This document shows, piece by piece, positions 11,658 through 23,653 of a stretch of DNA of 64,000 nucleotides. Source of the stretch: Apodospora peruviana (taxonomy: Eukaryota; Ascomycota; Sordariomycetes; Sordariales; Lasiosphaeriaceae). Location: the NCBI GenBank assembly GCA_033439685.1, contig JAUEDM010000006.1, forward strand, positions 248,001 through 312,000, in the 5' to 3' direction. The translations under genes and the position numbers were made by a program. The first letter of the stretch is position 1; every line of letters begins with the position of its first letter. The notes beneath the pieces were generated by a model. The model did no database searches. It was not told where the DNA came from and saw nothing but the letters and a program-made list of their open reading frames with translations.

Positions 11658-12629
11658 ATGGATTCGAACCAAGAGCTAGCGCAGGCGCCGGCGCCATTAC
11701 CCGGAATCGCAGAGCTGATGACAGAGCTGGGGAGAATCTCCGACCACCTCCATGGCGAAGCGTACTTGCAAAACTGGCTGTTAAAAGACTTTCTCCAGCA
11801 AATACAGGCAGATAACTTGAAGTCAGACATTCCGGAAAATCAAAAGCAACCCCAGTCCACCACCGCAATTACGGAGGCTAAAGAACGGGAGCAAATTGAG
11901 TTGATGCTGAGAGAGGACGAATGGTTTAATCGGGGAAACAAGTCCGTCCTTATCATCCCGGGAAATCAAATTCAATGCTGGCGAGAAGACGGGTCCACCA
12001 CCGCCGCAATGACTGGACATATCGAGATGTTGCTGAAATAGGATGGTGAATGGTCATTTTTAAAGTATCTTGTGGGTGATTTTCAGGCAGCAGAGAAGTC
12101 CGACATTCTTGAAAATCGAGGGCAAGCCGTGTCCACCACCACCAGGATCGAGGGATATCTCGAGTTGGCGCTGAGAAAACTCGACTTGTTGCTGAGAGAG
12201 GATAAATGGTTTCTCCCAACAAGTAACCAGGCAAACAAGTCTGACCCTCCTGAAAAGCAAGGGGCGAGCCGAGTCCACCACCACCATCATGGCTGAGGCT
12301 CTAGAAGGAAGGGAGCATATCGAGTCGCTGCAAAAGATGAACGAAGATCTGGCACATGAACTCGAAGTGCCTAGAGTTAAAGCTATGGACGACAAGTTGC
12401 GGCTCCAAAACGAGCTCCAGAAAGAGAGGCGCAAGAGATTGGCGACGAAAAAGAGAGCAAGAAGCAAGCGCTGGAAGCCGAGCTGAGATTGAGAGAGATG
12501 GAGCTGGAGCTGGCGAAAGAGAGGGGAAAGAACAGATGGGCTTCAATGGAAGCAAATCACAAGATCAAACGTTTGGAAGCCGAGGTGATGGATGTGAGAC
12601 GGCCCGGCGTTAATCTACCTACAGCATAA
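11658..12629 (+). pseudogene. decayed coiled-coil repeat protein gene
   Basis: From ATG 11658 one frame stays coding-like to 12296, interrupted only by TAG 12039-12041. That stop falls exactly where sister repeats read (R/K)ED-EWF, so it looks like a GAG-to-TAG change. Near 12,265 the repeat pattern continues in frame +1 (STTTIMAEALEGREHIESLQ). Near 12,445 a further shift continues as charged heptads (DEKESKKQALEAEL, then REMELELAKERGK) to TAA 12627-12629. The inferred ancestral product is roughly 320 aa, rich in Glu/Lys/Leu and coiled-coil in style. I do not recognise a family. Intron models that avoid the stops were looked for and none with good splice sites was found. An unannotated real gene with unusual splicing remains possible. 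Confidence 0.5.
11820..12284 (+). repeat. four degenerate in-frame repeats of a ~48-bp core
   Basis: Cores begin at 11820, 11940, 12096 and 12237 and read KSDIPEN/KSVLIIPGN/KSDILEN/KSDPPEK, each followed about 30-50 nt later by a GTCCACCACC block (STT in protein). Spacings are 120, 156 and 141 nt, all multiples of three, as expected of a repeated protein segment. Units 1 and 3 also share a downstream L-LREDxWF motif. Confidence 0.7.
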
Positions 12630-13979
12630 ATCCATCTTGGGAATACAAGACGCGATGCTGAAAGGAGAAGATTCCAGCGCTGCAAGCGAAAGTTGGCAAA
12701 GCGCAGAGAAAGAGTTGCGGACTTATTAACTAACGTCTCGGAGAAGACTTGACCAATGACCAGGCACTGAAGTTATCAGTATTTTCCCTCTTTCTATTGT
12801 GGCACAGGGTGTGTATGTGTTATGGAAACTGCCGAGGACCATTCTCGAAATACATGGGTAACGGCATTTATTAAAACCTAGTCTACAGACTACCTACCTA
12901 CTTTTTTAATACCAGTACTATCGGTAATTACACCATTCCACGGCGAATAATTTATACCCCTCCTTACCTACCTTACCCATACCTTCCCTATAAGAGGTTT
13001 TACAGGGACTGTTGAAATATTTACATATGCCGTGAAAAATCCCCAATAAACGCAGTTCAGGCCCCGGAAGTCAACTATAAGAAGGAACTTGAGGCTACCG
13101 TTGCTTATACTGGGTGCAAACTACCTATTTACCGTACACCAGGAGAACATGGAGCCACTGGCCGGGTGTTGGAGTTTCATCAGCCATTTGCTACGCGACA
13201 GTGATGACATGTACACGTGCATGGCCTGAACATAATCATCGATAGACTATTGAATCATTGGGCTTTTCTTGACTGATCGTAAGAACACCTGATAGCTCGT
13301 ATACTCGTCATGACTGAATTCACTCTGATATAGACCAGCCGACTCCCCCCCAACCATACATCAGGTAGTTCCTTACCAAGGAACAATACTTCTTGCGGCT
13401 TTGCAGCCGCTTTACCTGCTGTCAGACGGTACGTACCGGGACCCTGCTGTTCACACTACTTGGCAGCTGAGAGCAAACCAGACGTGATTGGTAGCGCAGT
13501 CATCAAGTGCTTACCTTGCGGATTACCTTACATATCAAACCGGCTGTCGGTAAATTTGCTTACCTATTTACAAGGGGGTCCAAGAAAGATGAATCAGGAT
13601 CAACCTATGCCAGTTCCGTAGAAGCGCGGAACGATGCGTGATAGAAAAGGGCATATTTACCTACTCTGGGTCGCAGAGAGACGCCTCTTTGCGCTATTAG
13701 GATTCCTAATACCTCACTGCCCGTGCAGGGGCCAGACATAAAGAACTCGGGATGGACCCGCTCCTTCGAAAGTGGTCATGATGGCGTTTTGAAAGGAAGG
13801 AATACTTGTAAGCGCGAGCGAGAGATCAATAAAAAGAAAGAGGTTGATATTGGCCTGCCTTTATTTCTCTATCCTATGTCCTCATTGAACGTGTCCTGCA
13901 ACGAACGATTCGACGGCCCCCAGCCAACAGCCTGCTCAACCTCCTAATCAGTTGTTACAACGCGCCGTTAAAACAAAAC
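12630..13979. other. AT-rich intergenic region
   Basis: About 1.35 kb with no gene. It contains short CTACCTAC-type runs (for example 12891-12902 and around 12,960-12,990). It ends in the promoter and leader of the ABC transporter. Confidence 0.5.
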
Positions 13980-16900
13980 ATGGAGAGCAGCCAACCGGCA
14001 CCACCACCACCACCACCACCACCACCACCACCAGCAACCGACAACATGGACGACGACGCAGCAGACATGGCCACTGCTGCCAAAAACAACACGAAACCAC
14101 CAACCTTCCACCAATGGCTACTGCTGCTGCTGCAAGGGGAAGAGAACCGCCTGAGGCTGGGCGGCGTCTCGTTCCGCCACCTCCACGCGCACGGCTTCAT
14201 CTCGTCGGACCGGTACCAAGAGACATTTACGTCCTACGGACTCACCATCCCGCGCCTGTTTATTGCTAGACTACTATCGGCGCGCAGAAGCAGCAGAAGC
14301 CGAGTCCAGATCCTGCACGACTTTGATGGGTTGGTTCAACGGGGTGAGATGCTTTTGGTGCTGGGCAGGCCGGGCAGCGGGTGCTCGACTCTCCTGAAAA
14401 CACTTTCCGGCGGTGACGGCAGCTTTCACGTCGACACGGACAAGTCGCAGATCAACTACGGGGGCATCTCCTATGCTCAGATGCACGACAGCCGCGCCTC
14501 AGCCTTCAAGGGCGAGTCTATTTACCTCGCCGAGCTGGACGTGCATTTTGCGGACCTGACTCTCGGGGAAACGCTCGAGTTTGCCGCCGGCACCCGGATC
14601 ACCACCAGCAAGGAGATAAAGAAGCGGCGGCGGGATGAGGTAGGCCGCACGGCTGCGACGCTATTTGGTCTCGAGGGGCAAATCGACACCCAGATCGGCG
14701 ACGCCATGATCAGAGGCCTAAGCGGCGGCGAGAAGAAGCGCACCAGTCTGGCGGAAGCGTTCCTCAGCAACGCGCCCTTCCAATGCTGGGACAACAGCAC
14801 ACGCGGGCTCGACAGCTCCACCGCGCTGGGCTTCGTCGAGCTGCTGCGCGGCGTGACGGACGCACTGCAGTCGACCGTCGTGATGAGCATCTACCAGGCA
14901 TCCGAGAACATGTACGAGCGCTTTGACAAGGTCACGGTGCTGTACGAGGGGCGGCAGATCTATTTCGGGCCCGTCGGTGCCGCGTCCGACTATTTCACGG
15001 GGATGGGTTTCGCCAGGCCGAGCCGCGCGACGACGCCCGACTTTTTGACCGGGCTGACGAATCCTGCCGAACGGATCGTCCGCCCCGGGTACGAGGATCA
15101 AGTTCCCCGGTCGCCGGACGAGTTTGCTGCCGTCTGGAAGCACAGCGCGCAGGCAAAGGCTTTGGTCCGGGAGATTGACGTCTTCAATGCGGCGCATCCT
15201 CTTCTTCTAGATGTTAGCGATCAGCTCCGGGCGCCGGCTGCTTCCTCGACCTACACGATCCCGTGGCCGGAACAGCTGCGCCTGTGCATAGGGCGGGCGT
15301 TTAACCGGCTCCGCAACAACCCGACGCCCACGATCGCAGGCATCGTCGCCAACGCCGTCCTGGGCCTGCTCATCGGGAGCGCGTACTACGACATCCCGGA
15401 CACAGCCGACGGCATGGACACGCGTTCTGTCTTGCTTTTCTTCGCGCTCATGGTCATGGCGTTTGCGCCCGCGTTCGAGGTCGTCACCATGTGGGCGCAG
15501 CGGCCCGTCGTCGAGAAGCACCATCGTTATGCCATGTACCATCCGTGCGTCGAGAGCCTGGCGCACATGATCTGCGACCTGCCCAACAAGCTGGCGATTT
15601 CGGTCGTCTTCTCGCTGAGCGTGTACTTCCTGGCCAACCTGCGGCGTACCCCTGGAGCCTTTTTCGTCTTCTACCTCTTCGGTGCGGCCATCTATTTGGT
15701 TAATTCCATGTATTTTCGCATGGTCGGGTCGTTGTCCAAGACGCTCGACCAGACCATGGCGCCCTCGACACTGATGGTCAGCGTGTTCATCACCTACACG
15801 GGCTTCATCATCCCCGCAGACTACATGGTGCCCTGGCTGGGCTGGCTGCGGTGGGTGAACCCAGTGGCGTACACGTTCGAGAGCTGGATGATCAACGAGT
15901 TTGACGGCCGTCTGTTCCCCTGTGTCACGACGATTCCGAACGGGCCGGCGTATGATGGCGTCGTCGGGATGGAGGGTAAGATTTGCACCACTGTGGGCGC
16001 GGAGCCGGGGAGACAAGAAATTAGGGGGGAGAATTATCTCGCTCTCAAGTATGGGTATCTGCCGAGTCATCTGTGGCGGTAAGTTTTTTTCAACCCCTCC
16101 CCCCCCCCCCCCCTTTTCCTCAACTCTAAACAGCTGTAATTATCGTGACCAACACATAATATGATATGTTAGAAACCTGAGCATCATGATTGCCATGGGC
16201 ATCGTCTTTTGTGTCTGCCACCTCCTCGCGACGGAATACATCCCCGCCGAACGGTCCAAGGGGGAGATCCTTTTGTTCCGCAGGAAGCACCTCCAGAGCC
16301 GACGACGCTCCAAGGCGGCGGCTGCGACAACAAAGGCGAAGGATGATGACAAGGAGACGGCCGGCGGCGGGATTATCTTTGCGCAGGATGTGCACTTTGT
16401 GGCGGCGGTGGACCAGTCCGCTGAGACTGAGAGCAGCTGCAAAAAGGCTACCACCGCTAGCAACAGCATCAACATCCAAGCAGCAGAAACGACGACACAA
16501 CCCGAAGCAGATTCTCCTCCTCTGCAGAAGCCGGATGAGGGGACGTTGATTCATCGGCAGACGGCCGTGTTTCATTGGAATGATCTGAGTTACGAGATCA
16601 AGATCGGGAAGCAGATGAAGAGGATTCTGAACGGTGTTGATGGTTGGGTCAAACCCGGGACTCTCACCGCGCTGATGGTAAGAAAAAAATCAAAAAGATA
16701 AATACTCCAAAAGAGTGAAACTGACTTGAGATAATTAATCAGGGCGTCACCGGAGCCGGCAAGACAAGTCTGCTCGACGTGCTCGCGTGCCGCGCCACCG
16801 TCGGCGTCATCACGGGCGACGTTTCCATCGACGGCAAACCGCGCGACGCCGGCTTCCAGCGCCGCATCGGCTACGTCCAGCAGGAAGACATCCACCTGCC

Positions 16901-17670
16901 GACGGCGACCGTCCGCGAGGCGCTCAACTTCAGCGCCGTGGTGCGTCAGGGCAAGAACAAGTCCACAGCAGCAAAGCTCGCGTACGTCGATACGGTGCTC
17001 GACATGTTGGACATGACGCCCTACGCCGACGCGGTCGTGGGCGTGCCGGGCGAAGGCCTCAACGTCGAGCAGCGCAAGCGGCTGACCATCGCCGTCGAGA
17101 TGGTCGCAAGACCGGAACTGCTTCTCTTCCTGGATGAGCCGACGTCGGGTCTCGACAGCCAGACGGCGTGGTCGATCTGTAGATTGCTGCGCAAGCTGGC
17201 CGATAACTATGGCCAGGCCATCCTGTGCACGATCCACCAGCCGTCGTCGCAGATCTTCCAGTCGTTCGACCGGCTGCTGCTGCTCGGGCGAGGCGGCGAG
17301 ACCATGTATTTTGGGGATATTGGCAGACAGGGGGATGATGCGTCGACGCTGATCGAGTACTTTGAGACGCACGGTGCGCCCGAGTGTCCGCCTGACGCGA
17401 ATCCGGCCGAGTGGGTGCTTGATTTGACCAAATCGGTTTCTCCTGCTGCTGCTGGCGGTGTCATCAGCAAGAAGAGCGAGGATACTACTACCACTCCTGA
17501 TCGTGTTGTTGATGATTCCAGCAGCGCTAAAAATGAGGATAACGTGTTGCATCAACACGCCTGGTTTGAGACGTGGAACGCGAGCAAGCAGAAGCAAGAG
17601 GTGCTGAACCACATCGCGGAGCTGAAGAAGATGGAAGAGAAAGCTGCAGTGACGGGTGAAGAAGAAGAGC

Positions 17671-17710
<40 letters not shown>

Positions 17711-18901
17711 CGATGCGAAGCCAGTAGTAAAGGACGAGTATGCGGCGACATGGATTCAGCAACTCCGCGCCGTGACGTACCGTCTCTTCCAGGAGTTATG
17801 GCGCGACCCCATCTTCCTGTGGTCCAAGTTGGCCACATGTGTGGGCTTGGTAAGTTTATATCTCTCCCTCTCCTCTCACCTCAAATAGTAAGGTACCTAA
17901 CGTTTTATGTGATGAAAACAGGCCCTCCTAAACGGCCTTTCCTTCCTCAACACCTCGCTCACGCAGCAGGGCCTGACCAATCTACTGTTTTCCGTCTTTT
18001 CTCTCTCCCAAATCTTCAGCACCATCGACCAGCAAATCATCTCGCGCTTCGCCCTCAACCGCGCCCTGTTCGAGGCCCGCGAACGCAGATCGAAATCCTA
18101 CTCGTGGACTGTTTTCATTTCGGCCAACGTCATCGTCGAGATCTTCTGGCAGACCGTCGCCGCTGTCCTCATCTTCGTCGTCTGGTATTACCCGACGGGC
18201 CTGTGGCGGCAGACGGGCGCCTCCGACAACGAAATCAACACACGTAGCTTCCTCGTCTTTTTCTCGTTGTGGGCCTTTATGGTCTGGATCACCACCATCT
18301 CGCAGGCCATGGCGGCCGGGATCGAGCACGCCGCCGTGGCGATCCAGTACGCCACGCTGATATTCTGGTTGTCGACATTGTTCTGCGGGTAACTTTACCC
18401 TACCCCCTATTTACCTATTTGTTTGTGATGGATGATACTGATAGTAGTGTGGGCAGAATCGTCATCTTCCCCTCGGCCCTGCCGGGGTTCTGGATTTTCA
18501 TGTACCGCGTCTCGCCGCTCACGTATTTCATCGACGGCATCGTCTTAGCCGCGCTAGCCAACACGCACATTACCTGTTCGGCCGTCGAGATGCGCGCCAT
18601 CGCGCTGCCAGCCGGTCTTGCTAATGCTAGCACATGCGGAGAGTACCTCGCACCCTTTATCACCAGCGGTTCCGGCGGCTACGTCGCCAACCCGTCCTCC
18701 GCGACCGATGTCTGCCAGTTCTGTCCCATCTCGGAGGCGAATCCGGTACTGGAGCTGTTTGGGATGACGCCGCCCACCGTCGGCACGGCGTGGCGGAATG
18801 TGGGCGTCTTGCTTGGATATTCGGTGTTTAATATCGCGGCCACGTACGCGATTTATTGGTTGGCGAGGGTGCCGAGAAAGTCCTCTTCGGGCGTGGCCTA
18901 G
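13980..18901 (+). CDS. Full-size PDR (ABCG) multidrug ABC transporter
   Basis: Exons 13980-16078, 16173-16677, 16743-17849, 17922-18388 and 18457-18901 give 1540 aa in the PDR order NBD1-TMD1-NBD2-TMD2. These plasma-membrane pumps export drugs, weak acids or lipids. NBD1 has the fungal PDR Walker A with Cys in place of Lys (GRPGSGCS, G129), signature LSGGEKKR and Walker B CWDNSTRGLD. NBD2 starts at residue 869 (GVTGAGKT, canonical) with LNVEQRKR and LFLDEPTSGLD. The asymmetric Walker motifs are normal for the family. TMD1 spans roughly residues 430-650; TMD2 is encoded by exons 3-5. All four introns restore family-typical sequence (for example LWRNLSIMIAMG across intron 1 and TALMGVTGAG across intron 2). 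Oddities: 11 consecutive Pro near the N terminus and a 13-Gln run between NBD2 and TMD2. Substrate cannot be inferred. Confidence 0.95.
14001..14033 (+). repeat. (CCA)11 microsatellite encoding poly-Pro
   Basis: Eleven perfect CCA units encode Pro8-Pro18 of the ABC transporter. Length polymorphism between isolates is likely. Confidence 0.95.
16099..16113 (+). repeat. C15 homopolymer in ABC transporter intron 1
   Basis: An uninterrupted run of about 15 C lies inside the first intron (16079-16172), upstream of the branch site. It is prone to slippage and sequencing error. Confidence 0.85.
17670..17708 (+). repeat. (CAA)13 microsatellite encoding poly-Gln
   Basis: Thirteen CAA codons encode a Gln run after four Glu in the linker between NBD2 and TMD2 of the ABC transporter. 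Confidence 0.95.
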
Positions 18902-19735
18902 TCTACCTACCTAGTTATTAGCGCTGCATAGGTAGGTAGGTACCTTATGTGTCTGTGATCTGCGGTAGATAAGATAGGTAGTGTGCACTCCGTATAAGTA
19001 ATAGAGGCCTTAAATTCTTGCTTATGGTCGACTTCCGGGGCCTCAAACTGCATTTATAACTTGAAGTGGACTTGACCATGACATGGCGTTACATTAATAT
19101 TGCAATGGCCTTTGAAGAGTCTTTCACGGGACGGACATGGTAAAGTAACATATGAGAAGGTTGATATTGGTCTGGTATGTTCTGGTATGTGGCTTGAAGT
19201 GTTGGACTACTTTGTAGATATATATTGTTATGGTTTACCTGTCGTCTGCTATATATATGTGCTCAATAGGAATGGTGTAGTAGTAGTTGAAATTAGGCAC
19301 GGAGTTTATCGAAGTTGTAGTTCTTATCTCAAAGAAGCAACTCCTCATATCAGAGTAAGCCTGCTGTCTTGCCGTCTTGGCAGCCCACACTCTCCCATCC
19401 CCATGAAACGATTAGGAACCCTAGAGACAAGCTGCGCGATTCAGCTTCGAATGGCTGCAGTCTTACACTGGCTTTCCAGACACCCGGAAAATGCAGATTT
19501 CAACTAGCTCACTGCGAGTCGGCCGCTTGCTTGGCTCTACGCTATGGCGGCGGTGATCAATAAACACCCGATCCCGATAGACACCTGTTTGTCCGTATCA
19601 CTAAAATATCTGGTAAATCACATTTCCAACAAAGGGACTTTCAATTCCACCTTGACGTCCATTATTTCAAGTTACCCTTCCTCCAACATTGACTATAATT
19701 CAGTGATCTATCGAAACCGTATGTAGGACGGCAAA
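18902..19735. other. intergenic region
   Basis: No supportable gene. It contains dispersed TAGGTAGG-type runs (18903-18912 and 18929-18944) just after the transporter stop. The rest is AT-rich. Confidence 0.5.
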
Positions 19736-20505
19736 ATGGAAGCAGACAGAACGATTTCAAAATCTAGTAATGACCAGCTCTCATCCATGGAAAGGCAAGA
19801 GACGGGAGCTGTGGGCAATCTACATATTAAACCGGCGGGTCGGGCACGCGAAATTAGTCCAAGAACCCTCCTCCGCACCGCATGATAATGATGAAATGAC
19901 TACGAGAACGGGGTTGTTGCTGGAGAAATCTCGAATTCAGTACATAATGTGATATATTCGACGCGTTCCTACTGCCGGTTATCCTGGGTTATTTCCTCAT
20001 CATGGCGATCAACCTCGCCCAGGCCGCAAACGATCAGTCGACGGTTGCGAGCCAGATTGCTCTTCTTTTATTTTGCGCTGACATTATGCAAGGCTCAAAC
20101 AATATGGTAAGTTTGTTTTCTAATAAATCTAAATCTCACCAGGTTACTATCTATTCACATACATCCGAGCCAGCGCTAATAGTAGTGGTTGTAAATCAGT
20201 CGACTTCGGCCTCCTGTGAGATCTTGTTGTCGAGGGGTGCAGCGGATAACCTCGTTCCTTCGATTGTTCGACAGCTGTTCGAACAGGTGGGTAGTTGCAA
20301 GTCGCCTTTCGAGGTTGATAATCAGCTTCCTGGGACATTGCGGACGGTCAGTAGTGGCTATTCCATACATGTGACCATAATAGTATTGGTGGTGTGTCTG
20401 GCTGCTCTCTACGGAATCAAGATATGGATTATATTGGGCATGTCGCCGGTCGCTACGAGGAGGCGGCTCGGACGCTGGTTACAGGCTCCCCCGAGTCCAC
20501 GTTGA
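19736..20505 (+). pseudogene. copy 1 of a two-TM protein family (broken N-terminal half)
   Basis: This is a diverged paralogue of the gene at 25120-25966. From ATG 19736 the first frame (SKSSNDQLSSMERQETG, matching copy 3's SRSGNDLKNS ... QETRG) ends in a stop near 19885. Another frame then continues the match (EPSSAPHDNDEMTTR, EKSRIQY) to a stop at 19952. A third frame encodes the first membrane segment (DAFLLPVILGYFLIM). From about 19,975 the rest is open: FCADIMQGSNNM, an intron at 20107-20199 in the same place as in copy 3, then CEILLSRGAADN, a second membrane segment, and RRLGRWLQAP. The homology is clear; two frame breaks upstream make it a probable pseudogene. A truncated product from ATG 20002 is possible. 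Confidence 0.6.
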
Positions 20506-20743
20506 TGATTACATGTACTTGGTTGGCAGAAATAATACAAGTAGTAGCATGGACTTTATTTCTGTTTAGAGTTGATTTCGGACATCCGGCGATCAGGACA
20601 AGCTCAGCACCTAGTCATCTTTGAGCACATGTGGAAGCCATTTAATTATATTATCTCCGGCTAGATCTGTTGGAGGGTAGAACGACTGCATGTAATCGCA
20701 ATGACACAATCACCACTTTCCCAGCTATACCAAGTTGAAACAT
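20506..20743. other. short intergenic gap
   Basis: Between copy 1 (plus strand) and the convergent DUF3237 gene (minus strand). It presumably holds both 3' UTRs. Confidence 0.4.
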
Positions 20744-21365
20744 CTACGCGGGCGGGTTGACCTATGCAGTGTCAGTCTCGACTTCGACAGCCATTTGGTG
20801 GGGAGCAGTAATGAGGTATATACTCACAATGAAAGCGTCAATAGTAAGCGACGTATCCGTCAGCCGGTTCAGAATGCCGAAGCCCACGGCCCTGTTGAGC
20901 CAGTAGTACTTCTCGCTGCCAGTGTCAAACTTGAGAGAAACGTGCGCAGAGCCGTCGGTCTGCGATGCGCCAGACTCAAAGATCTGGATGTAGGCGCCGT
21001 CGTCGGTCTTGAACGTCTGGCGGACGTCGGGATAGAAACTGCCGTTTGCGTGGCCGGTGTCGAGGGTGCCCCATTCTCCTCCGACGGGCATGACGGTTCC
21101 TTTTATCCTCTTAGTTAGGATTCTCACAGTTATACATTAGGGTTCGCTCACCTCTGAGCTTAGGACCGGCAAAGGTGCCGCCTGTGATTGGCACGACCAG
21201 GCGGAGACCATGCGGTCCGTTTCCGACGGGATAGGTCTCGCCGGCGGTGATGTTGACCGTGTATAGGTAGCTGATGCCGGGGATCTTTGGCGTCTTTGCT
21301 GGCGGGCCGGCAGCCGTGGACAGCACAGCCGCCGTCAAGATGGTGAAGATTGAGGTGAGCTTCAT
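20744..21365 (-). CDS. Secreted DUF3237-family protein
   Basis: Exons on the minus strand are 21365-21152, 21099-20828 and 20761-20744, giving 167 aa. Residues 1-19 form a clear signal peptide (MKLTSIFTILTAAVLSTAA). The DUF3237 pattern follows: TVNITAGETYPVG, GLRLVVPITGGTFAGPKLRG, then GTVMPVGGEWG, RQTFKTDDGAYIQI and YYWLNRAVGFGI. Intron 1 joins KLRG to TVMP, the expected family junction. Intron 2 removes a hydrophobic readthrough and leaves a short VNPPA C terminus. The family is a small beta-barrel of unknown function; a secreted or cell-wall location is inferred from the signal peptide. Confidence 0.85.
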
Positions 21366-22724
21366 TTTCGTTTGGTGTTGTCTTATCTGCTACTTAAAAT
21401 CTCTGCTGGGCTATCTCTAATGACTGCTGATGAGCGACAGTCCCCATTCTTATACACCTGCTTCTCAGCCCGCAGCCAACTCCCAAGGCAGCATTATACA
21501 TGGTAATTAATCACGTAAATGTTGGCCCACGGTTACATTCATTGCTTCTTGCTTTTCAGCTACAGCGAGCTAGGGGGTGACCAACAGGCCGAAATATTGA
21601 AAAGAATCTTGCCCTCGGACTTGGTTCTCATGCTGACAGCAGCATTTCGCATCATGCTGTAATACAGTGTGCCAACATATGGTTGGTCGCCTCGGAATGT
21701 GCCATCCAACCATGGATGGGGGTTGCACTCGACCGAATAATCAATACCGTAGGTAAGAAGGTAAGACCCAACAGCTCGTGTTCCTCTAGCAAAAAACCTT
21801 GTTAATAATTGGCCCTCTCCTCCGAGGACTCGGGTTGTGGCGTCGCCTTGTCTACGGTTTAATGGAAATGAAGTTGTACAGGGCGGCCGCCTTGGGTAGA
21901 TCATCCACGCTTAGGTATGGTGCCTGCATGAGACAACATCGTGCTAGTACCTAGGTGTGTATTGGAGCTGGGGAGGGGGAGCGGGATAAGGGGTGGGCTA
22001 CGATCTCGCATTGCCCCCTCACCTCACTCCCGTCGTTCCCAGTCAAGGTCTCGCATCAGCTTCTAATCGTATTTTGTTTCTTACTCATCCGCTTTTAAAG
22101 GACAAGGAAATAGTGCTAAGTAATCGCAGGGGCAATGTAATATTGGCCCGGACTCCTTGACCGTCCAAATCATCGATAGGGAGTTTTGCAGTTAGCATTC
22201 ATTGGCCTTGGGTTGCACAGACATCCTTTAGGTGGTGTTAATCACCAACAACCAAGCAGTAACTAGAGATAATATCATGATGTTGAGCCCCATTACACAA
22301 GAAACAATCAGTCTTACCCCAGCTCCAGCCCATGACTTGGCTTGCCTGTAATGTCAAGTGTATGAATACTGCCAGTGGGTGTGGCCTTCATCATGTAACC
22401 CGTGTTTCTGGATATTTATCCCAAGCCATGATAGAGCATGTCCTCATGTGAATAGATACCCGAACTAAATAGCTTTGAATACCTGAGGTGGAATGTTTCT
22501 CTTCGCAAGTATGGTAATAACCGTGCCATGACCGGACCAACCCGGTTTTGCATGGTAACTGCTTCAGTCCCCGCATTTCGGGTCATCAATCTCTCCTAAT
22601 TCTAGATTCTGGTATCTTCCAAACGTCCAACTAAATACCTAGACCGATAGTAGGTCAATCCAAGGTACAATTCACTCAACCAATATACCACCTAAACTCA
22701 GCAACAGTATCATCGCAGTAAGCC
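21366..22724. other. intergenic region
   Basis: About 1.36 kb, AT-rich and gene-free on present evidence. A 114-aa minus-strand open frame (21560-21904) has no recognisable features and was not called. Confidence 0.45.
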
Positions 22725-23378
22725 ATGGCTGCAACAGCCCTTTTCGTCATCGACATCCAAAACGACCTCGCCAAGGACCCGAATACCAGAATCACCCACG
22801 CCGAGCGAATCAAAACAGCCGGCAAAAAAATCTTGACCGCAGCGCGTGCGCTCATCGACAACAAAACCGGTCCTACTGATCGCGGCGGCGGCATGACATG
22901 TATCCTCTTTGTGCAGCACGAAGAGGATCCTGAGGCTGGCGCATTGGTACGAGGCACCGAGCCATGGAAGTTGGTCTTTGAGCCACGCGCGGCAATTGAT
23001 AGGGAGATTCTCGTTGCCAAGACGACTCGTAAGTCTGCCCACTTGCTTATAGGTACTGGTCGTCTAACTTGACTTGCAGGGGACACGTTCGAGTCCAATC
23101 CCAACTTGGCTGATAACCTCAAGGCCCACGGCGTGGAGGAGGTTGTTGTCTTTGGTATCCAGAGCGAGTGCTGCGTTGAGAGTACCTGCCGCGGAGTTCT
23201 AAGGGCTGGGTTTGGCGTCACGGTGCTCAGCGGAGCTCACTCGACGTATGATACTAAAGAAAAGTCAGCGGTGGAGATTGAGAGGGAAGTGGAGGGGCGG
23301 TTGCAGGAGGGGGGTGCTAAGGTGGTTGGTTGGGAGGAAGCTGTTGCGGTTTGGGAGAGGGAAGGAAAGGAAAACTAG
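22725..23378 (+). CDS. Isochorismatase-family cysteine hydrolase
   Basis: Exons 22725-23028 and 23080-23378 give 200 aa, typical for the family. The catalytic triad is visible: D10 (LFVIDIQND), K99 (LVAKTTRDTF) and C133 (QSECCVEST). The intron (23029-23079) sits right after the lysine and splices AKTT to RDTFESNP. Family members hydrolyse isochorismate, nicotinamide, N-carbamoyl amides or similar; the sequence does not say which. No signal peptide is seen, so it is probably cytosolic. It lies in an accessory-looking stretch between copies of an unknown membrane protein. Confidence 0.88.
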
Positions 23379-23653
23379 GTAAGCTTCACTCAATTGCAAC
23401 CGCATCACTAGGTACCTACTGCGTTTTATAAACAGAGGACTGGGCGGTGAGTTGTTTTTCTTTGTCTGCTTTTCGTGTATCTTGATGAGCAGCAGGATTC
23501 GATTTCTGTTCTTTGAAACGGTACCATCATTATTACTGAATACAGGGGGATGATAACTTGAAGTTCAACGAAAACAAACGTACTTCGTCACTTGCTCTTC
23601 GATTCTCTTCTGTCTCTTGAACCAGCTAACATACTCGTGGAGGGGGCCAACGA
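23379..23653. other. short intergenic gap
   Basis: 3' flank of the isochorismatase gene. No gene is seen. Confidence 0.4.

Noticed and set aside
15207..16070. 287-aa minus-strand open frame
   Set aside because: Antisense shadow of the ABC transporter exon; its composition (Arg/His/Asp-rich) follows from the GC-rich third positions of the true gene.
16590..17762. 390-aa minus-strand open frame
   Set aside because: Antisense to NBD2 of the transporter; its Leu run is the reverse complement of the CAA array.
21110..21150. isolated TTAGGG-like hexamer
   Set aside because: A single copy inside an intron; not a telomeric array.
21560..21904. 114-aa minus-strand open frame
   Set aside because: No domain, signal peptide or splice continuation; it may be chance.
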